Positions 8,652 through 16,373 of a stretch of DNA of 64,000 nucleotides are shown piece by piece. This DNA is from Dehalogenimonas formicexedens. Lineage in GTDB: Bacteria; Chloroflexota; Dehalococcoidia; Dehalococcoidales; Dehalococcoidaceae. How positions within the stretch are numbered: position 1 is the first letter of the stretch; each line of letters starts with the position of its first letter. Location of the stretch: assembly GCF_001953175.1 (NCBI RefSeq), contig NZ_CP018258.1, positions 958,210 through 1,022,209 on the forward strand. Direction: 5' to 3'. The position numbers and the translations under genes were made by a program. Below the pieces are notes generated by a model. That model had not been told where the DNA came from. It saw only the letters and a program-made list of their open reading frames with translations, and searched no databases.

Positions 8652-9492
8652 TGACTATCTCCTCGGCCTGTTCAACAACAATTTTGGGGGCGGGTTGAGC
8701 AGGTGATTTTTCGGCTTTTGTCACCCTGGATTGATATGACGGTTTCTGTCCGAACCGGGCCACGATGCCCTGAAGCCACGGTTTGAGTTCCCCCGGACCG
8801 GTGGCGGCAAATTGCACCACGACCCTGAGTATGCTGGAGGTCAACCAGTAAAGCGCCAGGCCGGCGGGGAAGGTAATCGAGATGAAAACGAACATCGCCG
8901 GCATCATGAAGAGCATCAATTGGCTTTGAGCGGCAACTTTCGGATCGGTCGCCGGCGGCGTGGTCATCTTCTGCTGAATGAACATGGCAACGCCAACAAG
9001 CAGGGCGAGGACGTAATCCGGATTGGCGAGGTCTATCCAGAGAAATTTACTGCTCAGGGGCAGAACGTTATAGACTACCTGCCAGTTATAAAGATGACCA
9101 GAAAGATTGAGGAAGTCCTCCGGGGTGACAGCCAGAACCCTGACGATGGCCTGATACAAAGCCAGCCATATCGGGAACTGTATCAACGTGGGCACAAGAC
9201 AGCCTGTGGCGCTGGTCCCGGATTCCCGCATCAGAGCCATCTGCTCCTGAGCGAGGCGTTGCCGGTCCTTGGCGTATTTCTTCTGTAGCGCCTGCAGCTT
9301 GGGCTGCAGCACCTGCATCGCCTTGGCCGCTTTCATCTGTTTGATGGTCAGGGGATACATCAAACCAAAGATGACGGCGGTAAGGACGATAACCGTTAAC
9401 CCGAAATTATGAAACAGGATGCTTGACAGCCAGACCATCCCGTTGATCAGCGGGTCCAGGATGATTACATTCCAGATATCACCGATACTCAC
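8539..9492 (-). CDS. yidC: YidC/Oxa1 membrane protein insertase
   Basis: 317 residues. It has five predicted membrane segments and the hydrophilic coiled hairpin KAAKAMQVLQPKLQALQKKY that is diagnostic for YidC. There is no large periplasmic domain, so it is the short Gram-positive/Oxa1 type. It inserts Sec-dependent and independent proteins into the cytoplasmic membrane. The C-terminus is a long charged tail (SNQPRPGQTKGQPGRGGDRR) that would contact ribosomes. The last 37 codons overlap the start of jag in another frame. It follows a beta-propeller lipoprotein in the same operon. There is no signal peptide; the first membrane segment acts as anchor. Confidence 0.95.
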   Translation of the reverse strand: MSIGDIWNVIILDPLINGMVWLSSILFHNFGLTVIVLTAVIFGLMYPLTIKQMKAAKAMQVLQPKLQALQKKYAKDRQRLAQEQMALMRESGTSATGCLVPTLIQFPIWLALYQAIVRVLAVTPEDFLNLSGHLYNWQVVYNVLPLSSKFLWIDLANPDYVLALLVGVAMFIQQKMTTPPATDPKVAAQSQLMLFMMPAMFVFISITFPAGLALYWLTSSILRVVVQFAATGPGELKPWLQGIVARFGQKPSYQSRVTKAEKSPAQPAPKIVVEQAEEIVNEGSRSNRADGGGSNQPRPGQTKGQPGRGGDRRRKRR

Positions 9493-9504
9493 GCAATTTC
9501 CCCT

Positions 9505-10581
9505 TTATTGAACGCGATATTGCCAGAGCGCAGTCCCGGCGACCGCATTGAGCGCATAGATTGTCTCGTTGGTCTGACTGTGAAGATAGACGATATCCCC
9601 GTCCGCCGTGATCGGAGCCCGAACGGTGGTCTGGAGATCGCTGATCTGCTTTTGCTGATTGGATGACGTGGCGATGGTACTCACCTTGCCTGTCTCGGTC
9701 GAGACCACCACCTGGTCGGCGGCAAGCGCCGGCGACGAAGCGATCGAACTTCCGAGGTCAAGAGAGGCTACCTGATCGCCGGTGGAGGCGTTCAGTACGT
9801 AAACTTTGCCGTCGGTATTCGGGGCATAAACGTTGTTCCCCACAACAATGGCGTCCGCCCAGAACCATTTTTGACCTTCGAACCGCCAAACTACCTGTCC
9901 GTTGTTTATATCCAGCGCATAGATATTGCGGTCCAACGAACCGACGATAAGATTGTTGCCGGAGATCACCGGAGAAGCGTTGAAAACTCCGGCTGCATCG
10001 AATTTCCAGATCTGATGGCCGTCATCGGCCGAAAGGGCATAAAAAGAATTATCGAAGGATCCGATATAGACGATGCCGTTGTCGACAACGGGCGACGCCC
10101 AGATTTTATCGCCGGTGGCGAACTTCCAGACCTGCTGGCCGGTTTCCGCGTTGAGCGCATATACGTTTTTATCGGTGCTGCCGTAATAGAGGTTCCCGTT
10201 GCTGTAAGCCAATCCGCTGATTATCGCATCAGGCGACTTGGATTCCTGCGTAGTCGGCGACGTCCATTTCAACACGCCGCTGGTATTGACGGCAAAAACG
10301 CGGCCGCCGTAGGTAGTGACATATATCGTGTCACCCGAAACCAAGGGAGCCCCGTAAACGCCTTGAGCGCCTTCGAGACTGAGCTGCCACTGCACGGTGC
10401 CCGTGTCTTTGTTGAGTGAAAACAGCGTACCGCTGTGCGTTCCGAAGTATAGGTTGTTGCCCGACACCGTAACCCCGCTCCACCCCAGCGGGCGGTTACG
10501 CGCCCCGGAGCAACCGGTAATTACGGTGGCTAAGACAACCACCAATATCAGCAATATGGATACTTTACGCAATTTTCGCAA
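9505..10581 (-). CDS. PQQ/BamB-like beta-propeller lipoprotein
   Basis: 358 residues. A signal peptide ends in the lipobox VITGC (Cys24), so the mature protein should be lipid-anchored on the outer face of the membrane. The rest is built of about seven repeats of the type NLYFGTHSGTLFSLNKDTG and GQVVWRF, the tryptophan-docking beta-propeller seen in BamB and PQQ dehydrogenases. No catalytic residues for quinoprotein chemistry are evident, so a scaffold role is likely. It lies between yidD and yidC. BamB belongs to outer-membrane assembly, which a one-membrane organism lacks. An assisting role in membrane protein insertion is inferred from position only. Confidence 0.85.
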   Translation of the reverse strand: MRKLRKVSILLILVVVLATVITGCSGARNRPLGWSGVTVSGNNLYFGTHSGTLFSLNKDTGTVQWQLSLEGAQGVYGAPLVSGDTIYVTTYGGRVFAVNTSGVLKWTSPTTQESKSPDAIISGLAYSNGNLYYGSTDKNVYALNAETGQQVWKFATGDKIWASPVVDNGIVYIGSFDNSFYALSADDGHQIWKFDAAGVFNASPVISGNNLIVGSLDRNIYALDINNGQVVWRFEGQKWFWADAIVVGNNVYAPNTDGKVYVLNASTGDQVASLDLGSSIASSPALAADQVVVSTETGKVSTIATSSNQQKQISDLQTTVRAPITADGDIVYLHSQTNETIYALNAVAGTALWQYRVQ

Positions 10582-10592
10582 AGCGTTCTCCT

Positions 10593-10811
10593 TTATAGAT
10601 GATCGGGAACGGGATCGTAGCCGCCTTTATTCAGCGGGTGGCAACGGGCCAAACGCTTGATCCCCAACCATATACCCCTGATAATCCCGAACCGCTCGAT
10701 GGCTTCAAACGTATATTGGGAGCAGGACGGTCGAAAACGGCATGAAGGCGGCATGCTCCGCGAAAGGGTATTTTGATATAACCTGATTAGATTAAGAGCC
10801 AGTTTCTTCAT
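10593..10811 (-). CDS. yidD: Membrane protein insertion efficiency factor YidD
   Basis: 72 residues with the YidD signature: [21 protein letters not shown] near the start, the conserved cysteines in [11 protein letters not shown], and the [14 protein letters not shown] end. The protein is a small peripheral membrane protein that helps YidC-mediated insertion. Its start overlaps the end of rnpA by 20 bases, the usual arrangement in rpmH-rnpA-yidD operons. Confidence 0.93.
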   Translation of the reverse strand: MKKLALNLIRLYQNTLSRSMPPSCRFRPSCSQYTFEAIERFGIIRGIWLGIKRLARCHPLNKGGYDPVPDHL

Positions 10812-11184
10812 TTTCAGCCATTACCAGTCCGGCTCGTTTAAGCAGGCTTTTTACACTGCTTTCAAGGATCGAGTATGGCGCCCTGGCCGCGGAAGATCGG
10901 GCGATAAAGACCAGGTCGGCTCCGGGTTTCAGTTTTAATGGTCCCAGGATTCCTCTCAGCCGGCGCCTGACCAGATTCCTCTCGACAGCCCCGCCGACCT
11001 TCTTGCTGGTCACCAATCCAATACGGCTCAGTCCGGCGGTGCCTTCGGCCAATTTCAATACCAGGTAATTGTCAGCCCGGCTGCGCCCGGTGGCCAGCAC
11101 CCGCTGGAAATCTTCCCTTCGCCGAAGTCGACGTTCTCGCTGAATATATCCTCCGTCAATTGCATCCGGAGGGCAAGCCTGCAT
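10792..11184 (-). CDS. rnpA: Ribonuclease P protein component
   Basis: 130 residues with the family signature [12 protein letters not shown] and the N-terminal pattern [18 protein letters not shown]. It binds RNase P RNA to process tRNA 5' ends. The rnpB RNA gene is not in the window. The ATG overlaps the rpmH stop by one base (TAATG), indicating coupled translation. The first 17 residues before the core are extra relative to short family members, and an internal start is possible. Confidence 0.94.
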   Translation of the reverse strand: MQACPPDAIDGGYIQRERRLRRREDFQRVLATGRSRADNYLVLKLAEGTAGLSRIGLVTSKKVGGAVERNLVRRRLRGILGPLKLKPGADLVFIARSSAARAPYSILESSVKSLLKRAGLVMAENEETGS

Positions 11185-11324
11185 TAAACTACGGTTAACC
11201 GTTTGCGGCCCTTGGCCCGGCGAGACTTTAGTACGTCTCGTCCGCCCCTGGTGGACATGCGGGCCAGAAATCCATGTTCGCGTTTGCGCGGGATCTTTTT
11301 AGGTTGATAAGTCCTCTTGGGCAC
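11184..11324 (-). CDS. rpmH: 50S ribosomal protein L34
   Basis: A 46-codon gene starting with GTG, product [18 protein letters not shown] then [20 protein letters not shown] and RKRLTVV. This is the standard L34 sequence, highly basic. It sits between rpsR and rnpA. Its stop shares a base with the rnpA start. Confidence 0.96.
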   Translation of the reverse strand: MPKRTYQPKKIPRKREHGFLARMSTRGGRDVLKSRRAKGRKRLTVV

Positions 11325-11353
11325 GATAAATCCTCACTAGGTAATTCGAAAAT

Positions 11354-11791
11354 TTAGGTCGCCGGAGTAGCTTCTGCAGCCGGCGCGGCAGGTACGGTTG
11401 AGGTCTCAGGTTTAACCTCAACAGCTGCGGTTTTTGCCTCAACCGGAGCTTCCGGGGCTTTCGGCACCGAAGGGCTCATCGTCCAAAAAGTGCCGCCCTT
11501 TCGGATGTGCTCGGGTACAAACGGCAAAAGCGCGATAATCCGGGCCTGCTTAATAGCTTCGGCGAGTTTGCGCTGGTGCCTCGCGCAGGTCCCGCTCCTT
11601 CTCCTCGGATCGATCTTGGCCCTCTCGGAGATGTAGCGCGATAGGCGCGCCGTGTCTTTATAATCGATAACGATGTTCTTATCGGCGCAGAAGGCGCACA
11701 CTTTACGCCTTTGCTGAAAGCGGCCGCGTCCTCCGAACCGCCCCGCGGGACGTCCCTGCGGCCTGGTGCCCTGATCTCGTGAAGTTACCAA
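11354..11791 (-). CDS. rpsR: 30S ribosomal protein S18 with long C-terminal tail
   Basis: The core is clear: [40 protein letters not shown] and [17 protein letters not shown]. Family members are usually 75-100 residues, while this one has 145. The N-terminus carries a basic Gly/Arg/Gln-rich lead (about residues 1-28). The C-terminus has about 45 residues of low-complexity Ala/Pro/Glu/Val sequence after the core. The tail is probably disordered and surface-exposed. It lies in the rpsF-ssb-rpsR order common in bacteria. Confidence 0.95.
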   Translation of the reverse strand: MVTSRDQGTRPQGRPAGRFGGRGRFQQRRKVCAFCADKNIVIDYKDTARLSRYISERAKIDPRRRSGTCARHQRKLAEAIKQARIIALLPFVPEHIRKGGTFWTMSPSVPKAPEAPVEAKTAAVEVKPETSTVPAAPAAEATPAT

Positions 11792-11830
11792 CTTTTCGTT
11801 TCTCCTGTATAAATGATCTTATATACGAAA

Positions 11831-12235
11831 TTAAAATGGGATATCGTCCGGCGAGATGTCGCCGGCGGCATCAGAGCCGGAGGCGGCTTCACCGGCAGCG
11901 GCTTGCCGCTTATCAAGCGGCATCACCCTGTTGGCGATAACCTCGGTTTTGTAATGTTTCTGGCCATCTTGGCCGTCCCAGGACCGGGTCTGAAGCCTGC
12001 CCTCAACGTATACCAGGCGGCCCTTGGCGAGGAACTGGTTGCACTGTTCCGCCAGTTTTTCCCAGGCGACCACGTTGAACCATTCGGTTTCTTTCTTGGG
12101 TTCAGCGCCCTGGGTATTTATCGTCCGGTTAGTAGCCACGCTGAAGGAAGTCACCGGATGCCCGGAGGGCGTGAAACGCATCTCCGGATCGCCGCCGACA
12201 TTGCCGATGATCATTACCTTGTTCAAACTGGCCAC
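11831..12235 (-). CDS. ssb: Single-stranded DNA-binding protein
   Basis: 134 residues with the OB fold of SSB: ASLNKVMIIGNVGGDPEMRF, TSFSVATNRT, EWFNVVAWEKLAEQC and LVYVEGRLQTRSW. The tail ends in DISPDDIPF, the acidic tip that recruits replication and repair partners. It lies between rpsF and rpsR as in many bacteria. Confidence 0.96.
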   Translation of the reverse strand: MASLNKVMIIGNVGGDPEMRFTPSGHPVTSFSVATNRTINTQGAEPKKETEWFNVVAWEKLAEQCNQFLAKGRLVYVEGRLQTRSWDGQDGQKHYKTEVIANRVMPLDKRQAAAGEAASGSDAAGDISPDDIPF

Positions 12236-12264
12236 GATACTCTCCTAACGGGTCTGATCGAAGG

Positions 12265-12615
12265 TTAATCTTCGATCTTGACTATCAAATGGCGCAAGAC
12301 GTCTTCAGAGATGCGCAGATCCGCGTTGAGCTTCTTGGTGACCTGGGAACCGGCGGTGAACTTGATCAGATTGTAAATACCCTCCGCCTGGTGCTTGATC
12401 GGATACGCTAATTTGCGCTTGCCCCAGGGCTCAACGGAGGTAATATTGCCACCGCGTTCTTTCACCGTTTTGGTGACATGCTCAACGCCCGCATCGACCT
12501 TTTCCTTGGTCAACTCCGGGCGGAAAATGATGACGAGCTCATAATTGCGGACCGGTTCGACGCGGCTTGCCAGCAACTCGGTTACCGCTTTGGTTTGTTT
12601 TTCTTTGACAGCGAT
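12265..12615 (-). CDS. rpsF: 30S ribosomal protein S6, probable non-canonical AUC start
   Basis: The S6 core is clear: RNYELVIIFRPELTKEKVDA, SVEPWGKRKLAYPIKHQAEG and LRHLIVKIED. The start is a problem. The longest frame opens at a TTG (12690) that falls in the -35 box of the operon promoter, so it cannot be in the mRNA. Between the promoter and the core no ATG, GTG or TTG is in frame until a TTG shortly before the core. GGGAGG (12629-12624) lies 8 bases ahead of an in-frame ATC (12615-12613), which fits a non-canonical AUC start giving 116 residues. Identity is secure and the start is inference. Confidence 0.9.
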   Translation of the reverse strand: MAVKEKQTKAVTELLASRVEPVRNYELVIIFRPELTKEKVDAGVEHVTKTVKERGGNITSVEPWGKRKLAYPIKHQAEGIYNLIKFTAGSQVTKKLNADLRISEDVLRHLIVKIED

Positions 12616-12661
12616 GGAAGTATCCTCCCTAAAAACAATCGTACTTTTGAAAGACTCGGGT

Positions 12662-12690
12662 ATTATAGCACAAGGAATATCGTCAAACAA
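12662..12690 (-). promoter_or_regulatory. Promoter of the rpsF-ssb-rpsR-rpmH-rnpA-yidD-yidC-jag operon
   Basis: On the minus strand TTGTTT (12690-12685) and TATAAT (12667-12662) are 17 bases apart, and TGC immediately before TATAAT makes it an extended -10. Transcription should start near 12655. Confidence 0.75.
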
Positions 12691-12744
12691 TACTTACGGC
12701 GGTTGACACAAATCACCTGATATTGATACACTCTCTTTTCGCGC

Positions 12745-12821
12745 GGCCCCGTGGTGTAGCGGTCTAACATGCCACCCTGTCACGGTGGAGATCGTGGGTT
12801 CGAATCCCATCGGGGTCGCCA
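12745..12821 (+). tRNA. tRNA-Asp (anticodon GUC)
   Basis: The cloverleaf can be drawn by hand: acceptor arms GGCCCCG (12745-12751) and CGGGGTC (12811-12817), anticodon stem CCACC/GGTGG around CTGTCAC with anticodon GTC at 12779-12781, and T-loop GGTTCGAATCC. Discriminator G is followed by an encoded CCA. The acceptor holds one G-T pair. Confidence 0.97.
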
Positions 12822-12889
12822 CTCTTAATTTCCTCGGTTCTCTCCCTTGCGGGCTTCGCAATCGTCTTTTATGTAAAACATCCCCGTGC

Positions 12890-12895
12890 TACAAT
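12890..12895 (+). promoter_or_regulatory. Extended -10 element for mutS2, near-leaderless
   Basis: TGC-TACAAT ends 8 bases before the mutS2 ATG at 12904. A start 7 bases after the -10 would leave an untranslated leader of about two bases. The -35 (TTTTAT) is weak. Confidence 0.5.
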
Positions 12896-12903
12896 ATTGA
12901 ACC

Positions 12904-15255
12904 ATGCTCGAAAAAGATCTGTCTCTTCTGGAGTTTCCCAGGGTACGCGACATCATTGCCGGATACTGCGCCTTTTCCCTTTCGCGTGAACTCGCGCTCG
13001 CTCTCGAGCCATACAACGATATTGACCCGATCAAAGCCAGGCTCGAAGAATCCGCCGAAGCTCGAAGATTTATCGAACTCGAACCCAATTTCTCGGTTCA
13101 TGGCCTTATAGATGTCTCCCAGGAGTCTCTCTCGGCCGCTCGAGGACGCATCCTTGAACCGAAAACCCTGTCCGAAATCGGCCGATCCCTGGGGATTCTC
13201 AAAAGGCTGAAATCGAAACTCGTTGAATTTACCGAAAGCATGCCTCTACTAAGCGCAATCAGCTCCGAAATCGGTGTTTTCGGGCATCTTGAGAAGTCGA
13301 TCAACAGAGCCGTATCTCCTGAGGGGGAATTGTTGCCTGATGCCTCGGACAAACTAGCCGGTATCAGAGAAAGGCTCAGGGGAAAACGGGCTGAAGTAGT
13401 CGACAGGCTTCAAAACTATATTCATTCGGACGCCACTCGCCGTTATATCCAGGAGCCGATCGTCACCGAGCGCGAAGGCCGGTTTTCCATCGCCGTCAAG
13501 GCGGAATACAAAGGTGAAATCAAGGGTATCGTCCATGACGTTTCTAATTCCGGCGCCACCGTCTTCGTTGAGCCGTTCGCCACATTGGAACTGGGAAACG
13601 AATTCAAAGAATTGGAGATCGAGGAAGTCAGGGAGATCGAGCGGATACTCTCAGAACTTTCGGAATCGGTCGGTTCCGTTGCCAACTCGATAGAATCCAG
13701 CCTGGACGCCGCCGCGCGCATAGATTTTGCCTTCGCCAAAGGTCACTATGCCATTCGGCACAAAGCCCATGAGGCGCTCATATATGAACCGACGCCATCC
13801 GATCCTCCGTTCATTAAGCTGGATGAAGCCCGCCATCCGTTACTTGGCGCGTCAGCCGTGCCCCTGTCACTCGAATTGGGCAGGGATTATTCAATCCTGG
13901 TCATCACCGGCCCGAACACCGGCGGCAAGACGGTCGCCCTGAAAACTATTGCCTTGATGTGCTTGATGACCCAGGCAGGGCTGCCCATACCCGCTTCGGA
14001 AAAGACCAGGCTGCCTCTTTTTCATGGAGTATTCGCAGACATCGGCGACGAGCAGAGCGTTCAGGCTGCGCTCTCGACGTTTTCCGGTCACATGAGCAAT
14101 ATCGCCCGGATTCTAACCCATATCCAGGGTACGAGCCTGGTGGTCCTCGACGAGCTGGGCGCCAGCACCGATCCGCAGGAAGGCTCAGCCCTGGCCCGCG
14201 CGATACTGCAGCATCTTAAAACTAAAAATGTGCTTGCGGCGGCGACCTCGCACTACACTGAGCTGAAAGTGTTTGCCCACGTTACTCCTGGCCTGCAGAA
14301 TGCCTCTTTCGATTTCGATCCAATGACGCTGACTCCTACCTATCACCTGACGCTGGGCATGCCCGGCGGTTCGAACGCCATCGCCACTGCCGCCAGGTTC
14401 GGGGTGCCGTCCGATGTCATCGATAACGCAAAAGCGCTTTTGGCTGAAGGCGCCCGGCAACTTGATGACCTGCTGACCGAACTTCAGGCGGACAAGAAAC
14501 GCCTTGAAGACCTGAATAAAATGGTATCGCGCCAGAAAGACAGCCTGCAGGCGCAAAATAAAACCCTTCTGACTGAGTTGAAAAATCTCAGGGAACAAAG
14601 ACAGGCGATCCTGCAGCAGGCCCGCGATTCCGTCGTCGAAGAGGTCGCCGCGCTGCAGAAAGACATGAAGCTTGCCCGTTCAGCTCTCGAACGGGAAAAA
14701 TCTCAGGCGGCGATTGCCAACGCCAGGGAAGTATCCGATTTGGTACGAGAACGTTTGAGACAAGGGGTCTTGAAAACCCAGGCGTCCGTGGCCTCGAAAG
14801 AGGATGCACCCATTTCGCTAGGCGATCGGGTTTGGCTCAAGGAAGCCGAAATTGAGGCCGTTGTGACCGGCATCAACCAGAAGACGGGGCAATTTGAAGT
14901 TTCATCAGGCCCTCTGCGATTCATACTCGGACGAGAAGGTCTTTCAAAAACCGGAGGTGCCCCGGCAAATGTCCCGGCGCCCAAAATCAGCGTTCGTTCC
15001 GCCGGCAAGTACGTTGGCCTGGAACTTGATCTCCGCGGCAAGCGCGCCGATGACATAGAACCTCTGCTGGATGAATACCTGAACGAGGCCGCCACTGCCA
15101 ATCTCCCGGAGGTGCGGATAATCCACGGCTTCGGCACCGGCGCGGTGCGCTCCATCGTCCGCGAAATAGCTGCTAAACATCCTCTTGTAGCCTCTTTCCA
15201 TTCTGCGCCGCGAGATCAGGGCGGTGACGGAGCGACCGTTTTGCGTTTGAAATAG
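12904..15255 (+). CDS. mutS2: Endonuclease MutS2
   Basis: 783 residues in the MutS2 order: N-terminal clamp and lever region, ABC ATPase with Walker A ITGPNTGGKTVALKT (about 336-350) and Walker B VVLDELGASTDP, a long coiled coil (about 520-610), and a C-terminal Smr nuclease domain (LDLRGKRADDIEPLLDEYL, IIHGFGTGAVRSIV). MutS2 lacks the mismatch-reading domain. It acts on branched DNA, and in some bacteria splits collided ribosomes as RqcU. The Smr LDLRG and HGxGxG motifs are intact. A possible extended -10 just upstream suggests a leaderless mRNA, and no Shine-Dalgarno is visible. Confidence 0.95.
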   Translation: MLEKDLSLLEFPRVRDIIAGYCAFSLSRELALALEPYNDIDPIKARLEESAEARRFIELEPNFSVHGLIDVSQESLSAARGRILEPKTLSEIGRSLGILKRLKSKLVEFTESMPLLSAISSEIGVFGHLEKSINRAVSPEGELLPDASDKLAGIRERLRGKRAEVVDRLQNYIHSDATRRYIQEPIVTEREGRFSIAVKAEYKGEIKGIVHDVSNSGATVFVEPFATLELGNEFKELEIEEVREIERILSELSESVGSVANSIESSLDAAARIDFAFAKGHYAIRHKAHEALIYEPTPSDPPFIKLDEARHPLLGASAVPLSLELGRDYSILVITGPNTGGKTVALKTIALMCLMTQAGLPIPASEKTRLPLFHGVFADIGDEQSVQAALSTFSGHMSNIARILTHIQGTSLVVLDELGASTDPQEGSALARAILQHLKTKNVLAAATSHYTELKVFAHVTPGLQNASFDFDPMTLTPTYHLTLGMPGGSNAIATAARFGVPSDVIDNAKALLAEGARQLDDLLTELQADKKRLEDLNKMVSRQKDSLQAQNKTLLTELKNLREQRQAILQQARDSVVEEVAALQKDMKLARSALEREKSQAAIANAREVSDLVRERLRQGVLKTQASVASKEDAPISLGDRVWLKEAEIEAVVTGINQKTGQFEVSSGPLRFILGREGLSKTGGAPANVPAPKISVRSAGKYVGLELDLRGKRADDIEPLLDEYLNEAATANLPEVRIIHGFGTGAVRSIVREIAAKHPLVASFHSAPRDQGGDGATVLRLK

Positions 15256-15309
15256 GACGAGGGGCAAACGAAAGACGCTCCTAAAGAGCCGTCATCATGG
15301 CGACGCGGC

Positions 15310-15337
15310 TTGCGCTTATTCTAAACTGACCTATAAT
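15310..15337 (+). promoter_or_regulatory. Possible promoter before the frameshifted membrane protein
   Basis: TTGCGC (15310-15315) and TATAAT (15332-15337) lie 16 bases apart, about 120 bases ahead of the ATG at 15456. The rest of 15256-15455 holds an inverted repeat of CTCGAG (around 15396-15422) and no gene I can support. Confidence 0.5.
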
Positions 15338-15455
15338 GGCTTTAGGGAAGCTCACCAAGATAATTTCGATCGATTCAACTTCCAAACTTCCTCGCTCGAG
15401 GGTAATCGGATCACACTCGAGCAAACAACCACATTAGTAACGATTTGGAAAGCCC

Positions 15456-16183
15456 ATGGAAAAACGAGCCAATGTGGTCGTCAGACCAGAGGTTCTCGGA
15501 GGCATTATCGGGCTCGTTGTCGCCGTGGGCCTTAGCAGCTTTCGGATTTTCAATGAATCCTTTGGCTCCTCATCCCCTTTAATTCGATGGGTTTTAATGA
15601 GGAGCTTTTTGGTAACGTAGTCTTCACCCTGGTTCTGGCAACCCCGTACCTGGCTGCTCTATTTTCTACCAGTCTTCCCGCTGGAACGAGGTGGGTGATT
15701 CTTCTTCCTGCCGTTGTAATCGCCTTGCCTTCCCTGTTCATCAGTTTTTCGTTTATAGGTTTCTTGTTTGTTCCCTCAATAATTCTGTTGTTTATGGCTG
15801 TTGGAACATCAATGAATCGCAGCGTCGTTTCCGGGATGGGCAACGTTCTCGCCGTGTTAATGGCGGTCGTGGCTGTTGTTACCGTATCCGCTGCTGGAAT
15901 AGCTTTGCTGCGCAACCATAACGACGCCAGGGGATGGGCGTACACGACCTTTCCGGATGGACACACCGAGTGGCAGAGCGTGCCCCAGACCCCGGGGCAT
16001 TTGGGATCAGGGATACTCCATGCGCCGGACGGCGGCAAATCTGGTTTCACCGCCACTTCCGACATTATCACTAATTCTGAAGCCTCTGTTTCTGGCAGCT
16101 TGCTGTTGCTGGCCTGGATTGAAATGGGAACCGTTGGAATTTATACTGCAAGGCGTTTCAGGGATGGAACCCTCGTTTCATAA
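15456..16183 (+). pseudogene. Hypothetical multi-spanning membrane protein, apparently frameshifted
   Basis: Two overlapping reading frames together look like one membrane protein. The first (15456-15620) starts MEKRANVVVRPEVLGGIIGL, has one hydrophobic segment, and stops at TAG. The second frame (from the ATG at 15587) continues with four or five further hydrophobic segments (FTLVLATPYLAALF, VVIALPSLFISFSF, GNVLAVLMAVVAVVTV, LLLLAWIEMGTVGIY), and stops at 16183. The second frame has no ribosome-binding site of its own and a stop codon just upstream. A single-base indel around 15570-15590, natural or from sequencing, would explain this. An alternative is two small coupled genes. I do not recognise the family. 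Confidence 0.5.
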
Positions 16184-16204
16184 TAGGCATTTAGACGCGC
16201 CCAA

Positions 16205-16233
16205 TTGATAAATTTCGGCGTTGAAGTTACAAT
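16205..16233 (+). promoter_or_regulatory. Promoter for typA
   Basis: TTGATA (16205-16210) and TACAAT (16228-16233) are 17 bases apart. The start near 16240 would be followed at once by the perfect palindrome ATTGTCGACAAT (16243-16254), a possible operator. Confidence 0.65.
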
Positions 16234-16300
16234 GTTATGTAGATTGTCGACAATGATTTCTGTAACTGTTACCATGATGCGGCGCCGCCGCTTCCGACTA

Positions 16301-16331
16301 GACGTCTGAATCAGACGTCGATTTTGTTTTT
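16301..16331 (+). terminator. Terminator-like hairpin in the typA leader
   Basis: GACGTCTG-AAT-CAGACGTC followed by ATTTTGTTTTT has the form of an intrinsic terminator. It lies downstream of the best typA promoter and 43 bases ahead of the start codon. It could end the upstream gene's transcript or act as an attenuator in the typA leader. Confidence 0.65.
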
Positions 16332-16373
16332 CCCCCAAGTTTTTCGACCTGCCCGCTATGTAAGGAGATTTTT

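Noticed and set aside
10593-11324. Replication origin near rpmH-rnpA
   Set aside because: No dnaA or dnaN gene and no cluster of DnaA boxes are present; the block is tied to rpsF-ssb-rpsR instead.
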